Notes under the pieces: generated by a model
Told to the model about the DNA's origin: nothing
Seen by the model: the letters and a program-made list of their open reading frames with translations, nothing else
Databases searched by the model: none
In this document: piece after piece, positions 32,655-44,855 of the stretch
Numbering within the stretch: position 1 is the first letter of the stretch
Layout: each line of letters begins with the position of its first letter
Program-made: the position numbers and the translations under genes
Source of the DNA: Isoetes taiwanensis
Lineage: Eukaryota; Streptophyta; Lycopodiopsida; Isoetales; Isoetaceae
Assembly (NCBI GenBank): GCA_021234155.1
Contig: JAJEKV010000049.1
Span: forward strand, 10,578,292 to 10,642,291
Direction of reading: 5' to 3'
Length of the DNA: 64,000 nucleotides

Positions 32655-35600
32655 ATGGTTGAGATGTTGAAGCTGAAACCGTTGAAGTCAAAGCCGAGAC
32701 CCGTGGTGTTAGCAAACGGGGGAGTAAGGCACACGGCAGGCAAGAGGATAAACTTCGACATTGACTTGCCGGGAATCAACATCCACATGGGGGCCGAGGT
32801 GATGAATATTGGGAAATATGACTTGATCATAGGAATGGAGTACCTTGGTCCAGCAGGAGCCCTCATTGATTGTGGGAAGCGGAAGGTGATCCTCACAGCG
32901 CCCAACGGCAAGATCATAGAGATCACAAGTAAAGAATTTGTCCCCATCATGCAGTGCATGTCTAGTAAGTGGCTGCTCAAGTGCATAAAGGGCGATCAGG
33001 TAGCATACATCTTCAAGCTTGAAATCAAAGAGCCCGAGTCAGAAGAAAGCAAGGAAGAGAAGGTGCTCAGCAAGTTGCCCAAGCAGATAGCTAAGTTGGT
33101 CACGGAGGTCCACGATCTCTTTCCAGATGAGATCAAGCAGCTTCCTCCTTACAGGGGAGTCGAGTGTGAGATAGCACTCGAACCAGGAATGAAGCCGATG
33201 AGCAAGGCTCCATACAGGATGACGACGCAGGAGCTGACGGAGCTAAAGAAGCAATTGCGGGAGTTGCTCGATCTAGGCTTAATTAGACCTAGCGTCTCAC
33301 CATTTGGGGCACCCATTCTTTTTGTGAAGAAGAAGGATGGCAGCTTGAGGATGTGCATAGATTATAGGCAGTTGAATAAGCACACCATCAAGAATAAGTA
33401 TGCGCTCCCCAGATCGGATGACTTGATGGATCAGCTCCAAGGGGCAAAAGTCTTCTCCAAAATTGACCTAAGGTCGGGCTACCATCAAATCAGGATCAAG
33501 GAAGAAGACATCCACAAAACGGCTTTCAGAACCAGGTATGGGCATTACGAGTTCACGGTAATGCCATTTGGGTTATCAAATGCCCCAGCAACATTTATGA
33601 GGCTCATGAACGACATCTTCAGGGAGTTCTTGGATACTTTTGTGATAGTATTCTTTGACGATATTTTGGTGTATAGCAGATCCTTGGAAGAACACGTACA
33701 ACACCTGAGGAGAGTGCTCGAGAAGTTAAGGAGGCACCAGTTGTACGCCAAGTTGTCGAAGTGCCACTTCGCAACGGAGAAGGTGGAATACCTGGATCAT
33801 GTGATCTCAGCAGAAGGAATTTCGACGGATCCTGCCAAGATTGAAGCGGTCATATAGTGGCCGGCACCAAAGAATGTCCATGAAGTCAGAAGCTTTCTTG
33901 GCCTAGCAGGGTACTACAGGAAGTTTGTGAAGAACTTTGCAAAGATAGCGGCCCCGCTAACGGACTTGACGAGGGCGGAAAAAGTGAAAGATTGGGCAGA
34001 TCATTGGAACAAGAAAGCCCAAGCAGGGTTTGAATTGTTGAAGGAAGCTTTGACAACCGCCCCCGCCCTGACCCTGCCGGACCCAGAAAAGGACAAGCTT
34101 GTGGCAACAGACGCAAGTAAGATAGCCACAGGTGCAGTGCTCATGCAGGAAGAGCGGGTAGTAGCCTACGACTCCAGGAAGATGAACGACGCCGAAACGC
34201 GCTACCCGACGCACGACCAAGAATTGCTTGCAGTTGTCAGAGCACTAAGGATTTGGAGGCACTACCTGTTGGGGAGGAAGTTCCAATTGGACACAGATCA
34301 TCAGAGCCTCCAATATGTGTTCACGCAACCACATCTCAACCTGAGGCAGCAAAGGTGGATGGAGTTCCTCGAGGAGTATGACTTTGATATAGTCTATAAG
34401 CCGGGGAAGCTCAATGTGGTAGCAGATGCGCTTTCAAGGCAACCCCTGACAACAAGAGTGCACTGCAATGCAATTTTGACGCTCACTAACGACTTCGGAA
34501 AGAAGATCGAAGAATCCTTGCCATCAGATGCAGACTTCAAGGAAGTGTGGGCAAGCTTGTGCAAGGAGGCAAGAACAGATAAGGAGAGGGAAACCTTCAA
34601 AAAATTTAAGAAGGAAGGTAACCTTTTGTACCATAAGAACAAGTTGTGTGTGCCGGAATCATCAGGGGTGAGGAAGTTGATTCTCCACGACACCCACAAC
34701 AGTCCAATAGCTGGCCACACAGGATTTATGAAGACATATTTCAAAGTGCGCAGTAGCTACTATTGGCCAGGAATGAAGAAGCAGATAGTTCGCTACATCA
34801 AAGAGTGCCAGCTGTGTCAGCAAACGAAGGCAGAGCAGCTTCGAATTCCAAGAGCCTTGGAACCCTTAGCGGTGCCGAACGCTAAGTGGGAGGTCATCAG
34901 TATGGACTTCATAACAGGGCTCCCGAGTATGGATACAGCGAAGCTCTTCACCAAAGAAATCTTCAGGCTTCATGGCATGCCGAGAGAGATCATCTCCGAC
35001 AAAGACCCGAAGTTCATGAGTGCCTTTTGGCAAGATCTTTTTGCGACGATTCAGACGAAGCTGCCCATGAGCACGGCCTATCATCCTCAGACGGATGGGC
35101 AAACAGAGCGGACCAATAGAATTTTGGAAGAGTATGTGGGAAGAGTATATTCACTTAGTGGAGTTTGCATATAATAGCACCAAGCAGGAATCATCCCAAA
35201 TGTCGCCGTTCATGATCAACTACGGCTACCAATGTCTAACTCCAGACACTTGGCACAATCCCGTGTCAAAAGTAGAGGTTTCGCAGCAAATGTTGGCCGA
35301 CATGCAGCAGCTGGTGGAGGAGGTTCGAGGATATCTTCTCGCAGCAAGGAGTCGAGAAAAGAGCATCGCCGACAAGCATCGGACAGTCAGAGAGTTCCAA
35401 GTTGGCGACGACGTGTGGCTCAAGATCAAAGTGAAGTAGGCGAAGCTCTGCATCGGAAATTGTAAGAAGCTTGCTCCAAGGTGGGCTGGACCCTTCAGAA
35501 TAGTCAGGAGAGTAGGTAATCAATCCTACAAGTTGGATCTACCAGCACACCTAAAGATTCATAAAGTCTTCCACGTGAGTTTGTTGAAGAAGCATACTCC

Positions 35601-35877
35601 AAATCCAGACGAAGTCTTGGACACTCCAACGTTGTTGGAAATGACTGAAGAGCAGCTGGAGATAGTTCCAGAATTGATTCTTGATAAAACTTTCAAGAAA
35701 ACAAGGAGATCAGAGTTTCTCCAATATTTAGTCAAGTGGAAACACCTGCTAGTGGAAGACGCGACATGGGTACTTAAGAAGGATCTAATAAAGCAGTACC
35801 CACAGTTCATGGAGCAATGGGACGGCAAGGTCATCTCTGAAGAAATCGGCTCAGACATGTCGATTTGTGTAGATTAA
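32655..35877 (+). pseudogene. Pol of Ty3/gypsy chromovirus: protease tail, RT, RNase H, integrase, chromodomain
   Basis: Order: protease C-terminal part without DSG (32655-32900); reverse transcriptase with [10 protein letters not shown] and the FFDD catalytic pair (about 33652); a TAG at 33855 where copy 2 has Asp; RNase H with VATDASK, HDQELLAVV and TDHQSLQ; and an integrase zinc region (THNSPIAGHTG, CQLCQQ). The core has MDFITGLP, ISDKDPKF and TDGQTERTNR, but lacks roughly 30 residues between GLPSM and DTAKLF. A frame change near 35140 and a TAG at 35437 follow. The C terminus has the HKVFHVSLLKKH motif and a chromodomain (YLVKWKHLLVEDATWV). Chromodomains of this lineage bind modified histone tails and steer integration to heterochromatin. 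At least four lesions make it dead. Confidence 0.92.
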
Positions 35878-36692
35878 TTTCATGTATAGTTAAGGTTAAT
35901 CTACGCATGCAACCTATACTAGGTATGGGTTGCATGCGTTGTTACCGATGATGAGACCGCTACGGTGATCTCTAGGACGTGGTGTAATGTCAATGTAGGC
36001 ATGACCACGGTCTGCTTGAATGAGTTCGAAGGTAGATTAAAAAGTCTACTTCTGTTCCACGGAAGTAGACGACCTCGAGAGATAAGAGTTCATTCAGGAA
36101 TGCATTGATAGGAAAGCACCTCTAGTCAATGCCTACGGAAGGACCCTATCCTCCACGCTTGGGCAACTAAAGGTGTAGGCATGAGCGTCATATAGGCATT
36201 ATAGGGCGTTGTCTTCACGGCCACGATGGAAGAAGCATCTTCTTCTTACGCCGGGAGATTAGTCATGCATTCATGTAGATAGATGGGGTGGTTCCCTTAT
36301 AACCATAATTTTATTAATAATTAAAATGGTACTAACGTAGTGTCGACCTGCAGGCCAGTAGAGCGCTCCGGAAGGCAAGGAGGTCGAGCTACGAAGACTT
36401 GCAACATAAATTTTGTTGAAATGTGTTGCAAGGAATGAAGAGTACCTTGAACAATAATTGTATATGAAAGTGTTAAATTTTGATAAACTAAATATTGAGA
36501 TAATTGAGACTAATAAATACCTTGTTTTAATGAAGTTACGAGTTGATAAATTATTTGATAATGTAACGACGTAGATAATCCTAATAATTGTGTAAATATA
36601 ATAGTAATAGATTGTATACATCAAGTTGATTGCAGGTTAGGAAGATCCCAAGGTGGGGAGACCCACGATGCATCATTTCAAGGTGGGGAGAA
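35878..36692 (+). other. 3' non-coding region and polypurine tract of the gypsy element
   Basis: AT-rich sequence holding blocks shared, in complement, with 4900-5350 and 54550-55440. AAGGTGGGGAG occurs twice (about 36649 and 36680); the second lies directly before the LTR and is the likely primer for plus-strand synthesis. Confidence 0.7.
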
Positions 36693-38283
36693 TGTGACGT
36701 TCCAGCACAGTATACGGTCCCAGGACATATATTGTACTGCCTTGTCACGCGTACACGCCATCCCGACTGACATGTACGCCGACGTGTAGCCAAGCAGGTA
36801 GCACCCTAGGGGGCAACTTGCTAGGTGTGTACATTTATAAATGTGCACATTTACCCATGTGCACATTTATCCAAGTGCACACACTTACCCATGTGGACAC
36901 TTTATGCCACCTAGTTAATAAAGGCAAGTGGGCCACACCAATTATCCCACATGCTTAGAGGGATAATGGGAAACCCTAGCCCTAACCCTTTGCCTATTTA
37001 GGTAGAGGAAACCCTAACTTGCTATTTTCGTCCATTAGCATTCTAGGACTCTGTTTCACTTGCTCCAGGAGCCAAACCCACCTCCCAGACTCTGTCTGAG
37101 CGATCTAGCTCATCAGTTTCCCCTTCTAGCTTCATCTTCTAGCAGTTCAGCAGGTTGGTCGAGTTCAGAACAGGAGGAGCGAGCCAAGGATCAGGTATTT
37201 TGTCAATTTAATAGCCTAAACCGTCTCCCAGTCATTGAATCAGTAGGTTTAGCCTATTAAATTGCCCATAGCAGCCATTTAGATCCCCAGATACCAAGCT
37301 CTAACTAAAGAACCTAACTCTATGATATAGATCAGATCTTGCTCTTTAGTTTTCTGTGATATGTATGACGATGTATCTCTGTGAACTCATTGTATTGGGA
37401 AGGGGGGTAGAGACCTTAAAGCCTGGTAGTTGATGCTCCTAGTTAGCCTCTTTAGTGCACTATAAATTCGGCCTGTGTACAGGAGCCACACCTGGTTGTG
37501 GGTGAAGGGGCCAGACTGGCTCATAAGGAGGTTCATGTCCTGACTCATGAGAATGATCCCTCTGGTGTGTAAGGCCTACCGGGGATCCCTGTGGACTAGG
37601 TCTAATGGCTTGCCACTACGTGTGGGCGAGGCATGGGCTCGACACCCGTGGAGTGATGTGTCACTCTCCATTGGGTTCAAGTCGAATAAGGGCAGTGGCC
37701 CTCTAGTCGCCTTGATTTAGCATGCAGATCTCTGGAGGGAGTGATCCCTACCTGCCCCATCGGAACTGGGGAGATGCAACCCAGGAATAGCCCCTTTGGC
37801 TATGCATCCAGCGGGCTACAGTCAGGTCCCAACACTTTTCAACCTACTCTGCAAAGTGTGCACAGGAGGGGCGGATGGAGTGGACTACCCTTACCCATGC
37901 TCTTATGCCAGCCAAATCCATTGCCATGAATTCTGTCTGCAATGACCTCTGGAGACCCAAGCCGTCAGTCATCCCCTTGAGTCTGAGCCTTGGGTAGGAT
38001 TCCCCATGTGATGTATTGATCTCTGTCTATGCAGATATGTGATGTGCCACCCTTCGAGGTGGTAGATGATATTGATGTTGTATACTGACATGTATGTTTA
38101 CGCTCAAGAGCTAGGGGTCGGCCCTGAGGGAGACAGGGCAAATGACCCCTTCATTCTTCCCACTGGAACTCATCAAGGTTGCAATGATACGTGGAGGGCC
38201 CTGTATCAGTGTGGAGCTGGTATAGGGGATGAACTCCTATTTGTATACGGTGAGAGCACCATATATGAGTAGGGGACGTCACA
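36693..38283 (+). repeat. LTR of family L, complete, plus strand
   Basis: It starts TGTGACGTTCC and ends GGGGACGTCACA, near-perfect inverted ends with TG...CA. Length is 1591 bases. A likely promoter (tgcctatttagg) lies near 36992, with gtgcacattt repeats upstream (36830-36880). It follows the chromodomain pol of copy 1 and precedes the leader and ORF1 of copy 2, so it appears to serve both. Relatives are at 3131-4632, 6355-7320 and 52607-54288, all minus. Confidence 0.85.
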
Positions 38284-38465
38284 GAAAGAAAGAAAGAATG
38301 ATTTTTATCGTCCACTGAGACCAATCGACCTATGGGACCCAGAAAGAGCGCAGCAAACTTATTACTGGCCGGGTTAAAAAACCCCCGCCCCGAAGGGTTT
38401 TCGAGGAAAAACTGTGGCAGTAATAAGAATGATGTATACATCATCATGAAATAAATGTACATATA
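38284..38465 (+). other. Leader sequence after the LTR
   Basis: After a short gaaagaaag run, ttatcgtccactgagacc ... cctatgggaccca matches, in complement, 55925-55965 of the other remnant. No tRNA-like primer-binding site is obvious at the LTR junction. Confidence 0.5.
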
Positions 38466-38469
38466 CATG

Positions 38470-39198
38470 TCAAGTGTGTGCCCGAGGACATAGCTGATCT
38501 CGCATGTCCATAACCTCCTGAAGGTATGATCCCAGCATCCGTACGGAAGTCGTGCTCAATGTCACATATAGCAGCTGGTCAGGCCTGACCAACACAGCAT
38601 AGCGCGTCTGGATTCGATCATATGCTGGGCAGCTTTGAAGAGTATGAGATTCATCCTCAATGACTCCCATTTGGCAGCATTGACGGAGCCTGTTCTAGCA
38701 TGGCTCACCAATCCATCTCCCTGTCTCAATTCGAAGATGGTGTGCTCCTATGTGAATGAAGGCAATGAGTCTGCGCCTTTTCATAGGCAATTGGGCATGC
38801 AGGTAGCATTGCAGACAGCATTGCAGGCCTCGCTCCAATATGGGATTTATGTGGTGCTGGTAGTGTGTTGTCTTGACTTGTTCAAGGGCACTGGCATTCC
38901 AAAGCTTTCTGAGGAAGCAAGCGTCAAGATATGGCCTCAAGCTATGGCGATCTGCCTCTGTTTGCACATGTATGCACCTGTGTTCCTATACGTTCCATCT
39001 AACCAACCATTGAGCTCTTTTTTCCCTCCAACAGGCCTTGAGGCGCTGGGGCCCCATTGCCATGATATAAGCTAGGTTAGGGAGACGAGCATCGTCTATA
39101 TTGACCATCTTCTGAAAATAGACAATGTGGCGATCAAGGGCCGACCTCTGAAGAGGCAAGAATCCCATAAAGTGATCGAATAAATTCCCACCCCTCAC
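38470..39198 (-). pseudogene. LINE ORF2 C-terminal fragment with zinc-ribbon motif
   Basis: On the minus strand, 39198-38986 encodes RSALDRHIVYFQKMVNIDDARLPNLAY. After frame changes, 38967-38470 gives LRIETGRWIGEP, a TAG, then RQCCQMGVIEDESHTLQSCPAYDRIQTRY. That cysteine and histidine pattern (C-x-C ... EDE-x-H ... C-x-x-Y) is the usual end of a class of non-LTR retrotransposon ORF2 proteins. It has separated the LTR leader from the leader hairpins of copy 2. No poly(A) is seen at its 3' end. Confidence 0.6.
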
Positions 39199-39460
39199 AG
39201 AGTGCGTAAGACCGCTTTCAGAAATTTTGAACGGGACTCTCGCGCACTATGTAAGTGTTTGGCCACTAATCTATATCTAGACAAGTCCAAAACTAGAAAC
39301 TAAAGATATAGCCCGGCTTAACTCCGTGAGATAAGCATTATTCTATCCTCATACCAAAATTTGAAGTCATCTAGGACCCAAACAGGAGCCCACCCCTCAT
39401 AGAGTGCGCTCAGGCCCTTTTCAAAAAGTTAGAACGTGCCTGTCGCGCACTGTGTGAGTG
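39194..39460 (+). promoter_or_regulatory. Two leader hairpins, copy 2
   Basis: CTCACAGAGTGCG (39194-39206) pairs imperfectly with CGCACTATGTAAG (39243-39255). CTCATAGAGTGCG (39396-39408) pairs imperfectly with CGCACTGTGTGAG (39446-39458). Position and spacing match copy 1, though the stem bases differ. Confidence 0.6.
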
Positions 39461-39645
39461 CTCCGAATTAAATCGCCATAACTCACTCAAACTACCTCTA
39501 AATTAGATGAAATTTATTGCAATAGGATCATTAGGAAGTCCTTTAGATACCCATAAACTTAGACTACCTATCAAATACCTAGTAGGACCTTGAAGTGATA
39601 GACATATCCAAATCCAAAAAAAAATCCACAAATTAGGGTTCTGCC

Positions 39646-39657
39646 AATAAATATAAC
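39646..39657 (+). promoter_or_regulatory. TATA-like box upstream of ORF1, copy 2
   Basis: aataaatataac lies about 110 bases before the ORF1 ATG near 39759, matching the position of TATAAATA in copy 1. Confidence 0.5.
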
Positions 39658-39758
39658 CACGACCCTCATTTGCATCCCACAATCTCAACTCCAAGGTGAT
39701 TTTCCTGTTCACAGAGACGCTTGCATATCTGTTTGTTAACTCCATCCATATCAACGCA

Positions 39759-41272
39759 ATGGCCACTTCTTCATTCAAGCGATGGTATGATTCATGTGGC
39801 AGAGGCCGACATCAATTTTGTCTTCACTGTCTTCCAGAAGAAGATTGATGCGGATGCTACCATAAATGCCACACCATTTTATTAAGACATCATGAGAGAG
39901 TTCCAAGCCAAGATAGGCCCTTCATTGGTAGAACTTCCCCCATGCATAGGGTATTTTGCACCTAGAATAGCCTTCGAGCAGCACTGAGCAATGTTCCAAA
40001 CATCGACAAGTACTTAGAAAATAGAGCTGCTCGCATGCCTGATTATATGACTATATCAATAAACATGAAGAGATACTTTTGGTAAACTGCTGTTGTAGCC
40101 ATCTTCTTGTCCCATGGAGCCCAAACTCAAATAGGAGAACCATCCAATGGACATAGAACCCACAGCCTCAGTGGCAGAAGAGCAGTTGCCCTTAGAATAC
40201 AAAGGGTCGGAATAGGAGGAAGGCGGACAAGGCTACAATGTCGAAGACCTCATCGACGTTGACCCTATTGAAGAATGGCAGCAAGCAGAACAATATCTTC
40301 AGGGCTTCGACGAAGGCTTGAGGATGACAAGGACAGCTCCCCCGCTCGGGTTAGGCATCACCAGCTTAACCCCGGTCATCATTGAAGGCCAAGAGTACTT
40401 CCTGCTGCACGGCATAAAGAACCTCTCAGAGTGCAGAGACAAAGGGTACAGAATGGACGAGCTCCTACACCTCCTACGCCAACAACCTAATCTCGACGAC
40501 TTTATCGACCGGGAAATGCAAGACTTCCCTATCAGCATTAGGGAAGCTCACACCTATACCGGACAGTCATCATCTAACATCGAAGCCTACAGCAATATTC
40601 GACAGATGATGACACAACAAGAGTTGCCTTCGGAGGAAGAATTTATCGCCATCCAAGAATGGATGGGCATTCGAGGCAAGAAGATGAGCGCACTCATGTC
40701 CAATTCTTCATCAGCGGCGTCAACCATGGTCGAAAAAGACAGGATCAACTTGACCTCCTCCAGGTCTATGTTCGCAGATTACAAGGATCTGACAGCAATA
40801 TCGGTGGACGAGTACTCCAGAAGGCACATGTTGGCATCAGAACCGGAGAAGAGGCAAGAGAGAGAGAGGACATGACAAGGCCCTCAGGTTCTACCCTCCA
40901 CTCCTCACCGACGGAAGGATAGCAGTGATACACCGGCAGTTCAGCCCACGGGGAGAAGAAGAGGTGTTCATGTTCATTGCCCTCTCGGGATTAGGTAGAC
41001 ATGCTCGGATGCCTCCAAACATCGACCATGCCATAGTGATGAAGAGGACAATAGCCCTGAGCATCTTCGACTTCGCAGTCCCATACAGACGTCATGGCAG
41101 ATTAGTCGTCACTGCAGCCTATACGTCGTATCGAAGAGTGGAAAATTTGGTAACGGCATTACAAGGTGGTACGCCCACCAATATTCTCAGGAACTTGGGA
41201 CGTACGGTTGGTATAGCCCAAGTGAAGAAGTTCTTGGAAGACGACCCGGCATATCGAAGATTCCACAAATAG
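39759..41272 (+). pseudogene. ORF1, copy 2 (uncharacterised protein)
   Basis: Starts MATSSFKRWYDS, as in copy 1, but is shifted within about 20 codons. The frame from 40318 (APPLGLGITSLTPVIIEGQEYFLL) to about 40875 and then 40925-41272 (DGRIAVIHRQFSPRGEE to KKFLEDDPAYRRFHK) follows copy 1 closely. Most differences are conservative, which suggests the protein was under selection before the copies died. A small indel near 40880 splits the second half. The function is unknown. Confidence 0.65.
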
Positions 41273-41475
41273 ACCAAAAAAAAAAAATCTATTAATTATT
41301 TTAATAATATTATATCTCATGAATATATTTGTTGATATTATGAATGTTTTTTTATATGTTTTGTCCCCACAACTATATCATCAAACAACCAATGCAACAA
41401 CAAACAAAAGCTAATCATAAGAGTGCAATCTAATGTGTATGCAGCTAGAGCACCCATAATTTTGCTTCGCCAAGG
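41273..41475 (+). other. Spacer or intron between ORF1 and pol, copy 2
   Basis: An A run, AT-rich sequence and then tgtgtatgcag at about 41444, as in copy 1. Gag is wholly absent here. Confidence 0.5.
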
Positions 41476-42728
41476 ATGGTAGAGTTGTTGAAGCTGAAGT
41501 CTTTGAAATCCAAGCCCATACCTATTATGTTGGTAAGTGGAACAATCCGACACACAGCAGGAAAGAGGATCAACTTCGACATAGACTTGCCAGGTATCAA
41601 CATTGGAATTGGAGTAGAAGTCATGAACATCGGCAAGTATGATTTGATCATAGGCATGGAATACTTTGGCCAGGTTGGAGTTGTGATTGATTGTGGGAAG
41701 CAGAAGGTCACCTTCATGATACCAAATGGCAAAGTCATTGAGATAACAGGCAAAAAAGTCACCCCAATCATGAAATGCATGTCTTGTAAGAAGTTTCTTA
41801 GATGCATAAAGAAGGATCAAGTGGCCTACATCTTTAAGCTCGAAGTTAAGCAGCCAAAAACAGAGGAAGACAGGCCAAAGTATTGAACAAGCTGCCGACC
41901 AATAGCCAAGCTAGTGAAGAAATTCCATGATTTGTTCCCGGATGAGATCAAGCAACTTCCACCTTACAGGGGAGTCGAGTGTGAAATAGCACTTGAAGTA
42001 GGGACTAAGCCAACAAGTAAGGCACCTTACAGAATGTCACCTCAGGAGTTGACAAAATTGAAGAAGCAATTGCAGAAGTTGCTAGACCTAGAATTTATAA
42101 GACCTAGTGTCTCTCCATTCGGGGCATCAATCCTATTTGTCAAGAAGAAAGACGGAAGTCTCAGAATGTGCATTGGCTATCGTCAATTGAACAAGCACAC
42201 TATCAAGAACAAGTATACGTGCCTCGATCAGATGATTTGATGGATCAATTGCATAGTGATGCCATTTGGGTTGTCCAATGCCCCAACAAAATTCATAAGA
42301 CTCATGAACGACGTTTTCCGTGAATTTCTAGACACGTTCATTATAGTTTTCTTTGATGACATTCTAAGTCTACAACAAATTCTTGGAGGAGCATGCCCAA
42401 CACTTAAGGAAGGTACTTGAAAAGTTGAGGAGACATCAACTTTATGCAAAGCTATCCAAGTGTCACTTCGCAACCGAAAGAGTAGAGTACTTGGGGCATA
42501 TAATTACAGTGAAAGGGATTTCCACCGACCCTGCAAAGATTGAAGCGGTAATTGATTGGCCAGCACCAAAGAACATCCATGAAGTGAGGAGCTTCCTCGG
42601 CTTAGCAGGGTATTACAACAAGTTCGTCAAGAACTTTGCAAAGGTAGCAGCACCGTTAATGGACCTCATCAAAGCTGAGAAGATAAAAGATTGGGCGAGT
42701 CATTGGCATAGGGAGATGGGACAGTTTT
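41476..42728 (+). pseudogene. Pol of gypsy element, copy 2: protease tail and reverse transcriptase, truncated
   Basis: The frame from 41476 starts MVELLKLKSLKSK at almost the same point as copy 1 and covers the protease tail. After a stop near 41884, 41914-42240 encodes the RT N-terminal part ([19 protein letters not shown] to [10 protein letters not shown]). A deletion at about 42240 removes the first catalytic block ([10 protein letters not shown]). [10 protein letters not shown] and the FFDD pair follow, then a frameshift near 42370. 42383-42712 continues to HEVRSFLGLAGYY and breaks off. RNase H, integrase and chromodomain are missing, and no 3' LTR follows. Confidence 0.85.
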
Positions 42729-43818
42729 AAAAATCTAGCGAGATGGGACAGGTTCCTGTCGAGCTATAGCTAGCATGACTATAGACACCTCTATATTCAT
42801 GTATAACAGCATTAAGTCCTAATTTTGTCAGTACTTTAAGTTCATAGATCTTAAGGCTTGGTGCAACAGTAGATGAATATAGTGTATAAAGCAGACACAA
42901 AAGCCTGCTTTCTCTATGGTAATAGTTGCAATATCTCTAGTACACAAGCTTCTGCAGGTTAGATCATTGCAAACAACATCTACCAAGACAAAGACCTCAT
43001 TGGTATCTGCTTTAGAGTTGTTGTTGCACAACAATGTATCTGCATACTAACAATAGCGTTTACAGCACAAGCCTATGGGCTGCAAAAACAAAAACACAAT
43101 GATAAAGAAACAATCAAATATATGCTCCAACTGCAAGATAACCAGTAAATTATCTACCATAAAACCTATAACACGTGGTGCATACGCATTGCTCCATTCA
43201 TTTCAAGACCATCTCTGCAGCAGCATGCAGGTCATGGCTTACAATTTTTATAAAGCTAGGGGGAAGCCAAACCTAATGCTACCGTTTAATGCCTCTAGAA
43301 ATGGTAGGTTATGATGTGTGTACCATATATCAGACTATTTTCTATGCTGTAAAGGACACTTGGAACACTTTAGCAGCCTGCAACTGCGAATCCTAGCCAT
43401 GCTCACCTCTGACATAACTGATGCCACATCCACTACGAAACTACAACCAAATATCCTATAAGTAACATGGCAATTAGAGGCACAATCTCACAATATGCTA
43501 CAAATATGAGGAATGATCATTCTTAAAGTCTATGGCACTCCAAGCAGCATATCAAAATTGGATTAATCATACTAAAATGTCATTAAAAAATCAATTGTTA
43601 CCAAGTTCCAAGCATGAAAGCTACAGAATGCAGTTAATGCAGTTAATCTCAAAGAATAGAGCTCTAAGAATGCAATCAATTGGATGCAGTTTAGCCCGAA
43701 TAACAAATGCAGATAAAACATCGTTCAAGTAAAGGTAAGCAAAGGAAATGTGATGTGCAAAAAATGAACCATTGCCCTTTGGCAAGACTGCAGAAATTAA
43801 AAGCACAATGCAGATTAC
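42729..43818. other. Non-coding, possibly intronic sequence
   Basis: No domain-bearing ORF. It may be intron of the minus-strand gene with an exon at 43819-44041. Confidence 0.4.
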
Positions 43819-44041
43819 CCTTCTCAAAATAGAATCGCAAGGCTCCCGTGGAGCTTCCTACCGCGAGGGCGCTCCATCCATCCCAAATGAGCCATTCTAC
43901 TGCTGTGATAACCTCTCCATCTCCAATGCCTATTTTGATCACAATTGCAAAAGCTTTTGAAGAACGAGGCACCTCTAACCATATCCATTCCGATATAACA
44001 CGGATGGATTTGAGGGCAATTGCAAGGTGATCAAGAGCCAT
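43819..44041 (-). CDS. RAB3GAP2-like (Rab3 GTPase-activating protein non-catalytic subunit) exon
   Basis: The minus-strand frame from ATG 44041 reads MALDHLAIALKSIRVISEW, then GEVITAVEWLIWDGWSALAVGSSTGALRFYFEKG and a donor-like gtaatctg at 43818. The order resembles the N-terminal WD40-like region of plant RAB3GAP2 proteins (LAxAxRSxxxxxEW ... ITAxEWLxxD ... LAVGTSxGxLxxYS). Those proteins form a complex with RAB3GAP1 that regulates Rab GTPases in membrane traffic. No further exon was recognised on either side, so this may be an isolated remnant. The assignment rests on family memory alone. Confidence 0.4.
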
Positions 44042-44817
44042 GGTACCAGTTAGTCAATTTGCATACTGGCGACCCAGCAACATGGGTGACCGCCAGTTTA
44101 CGAATACACATAAGTTTGGAGCGGTTTCAGATATCCTAAACATATTCCAGCATATACTTAGAATATGCCAGAAACCATGTGAGCAAGGGTTTGCCCTCCT
44201 AAGGGCAACGCAAAACATATACACATCAAAACAACTCTAATGCAACTAACAATTGCATAGGTAAACAAAAAACCAACCATAAAGTTGTATTGCCTAAGAT
44301 TCAATAAGAGCAACAAGAAATATATATGACAAATAACAAATCTATCAACCACGTATAAATAGCACAAAGTAAAACCAAACGTCGACGTTGGCAAGCACAA
44401 CCATACAAAGAAAAAAAAAACCACGCATCAACCTTTTAAAAGAAACCAAATGCAAAAAAAAAAAGGGCAAATAAAATCGAAAAACATTACATAAACCTTT
44501 ATAACACCACCAAAGAGGGCTACAACAACCTCAAATCATGCCCTTCCAAAACTAAGAAATAATGGTACCTTAAACGCAGGGGCATCATCTAAAGTATTCA
44601 AACAATCTATGCCATTTGTAATTTGAAATAGTTCGCAGCATCATATCATGGGCAGTAAAACTCAATTCAATTTATATCATTCTGTCGTAATTAGGATTTG
44701 AAATGGTTTAAAGAAGACATAAATGACATTTCAATTATCTTTTATATCCAATTGAATTCGAATTATACTACTTTGCCCTAATTTCCATAAACTTTTTTTT
44801 CCCTATAGCCTCTGGCA

Positions 44818-44855
<38 letters not shown>

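Noticed and set aside
32122-32715. 197-codon minus-strand ORF opposite gag
   Set aside because: Antisense shadow of gag; no domain.
36693-38283. LTR considered as part of a 5'-LTR/3'-LTR pair with the 29.7-30.3 kb leader
   Set aside because: The leader with hairpins and TATA shows no similarity to the LTR, so it is not a 5' LTR; copy 1 has no visible 5' LTR.
44821-44854. Poly(T) run read as the tail of a LINE
   Set aside because: No LINE or SINE body was recognised beside it.
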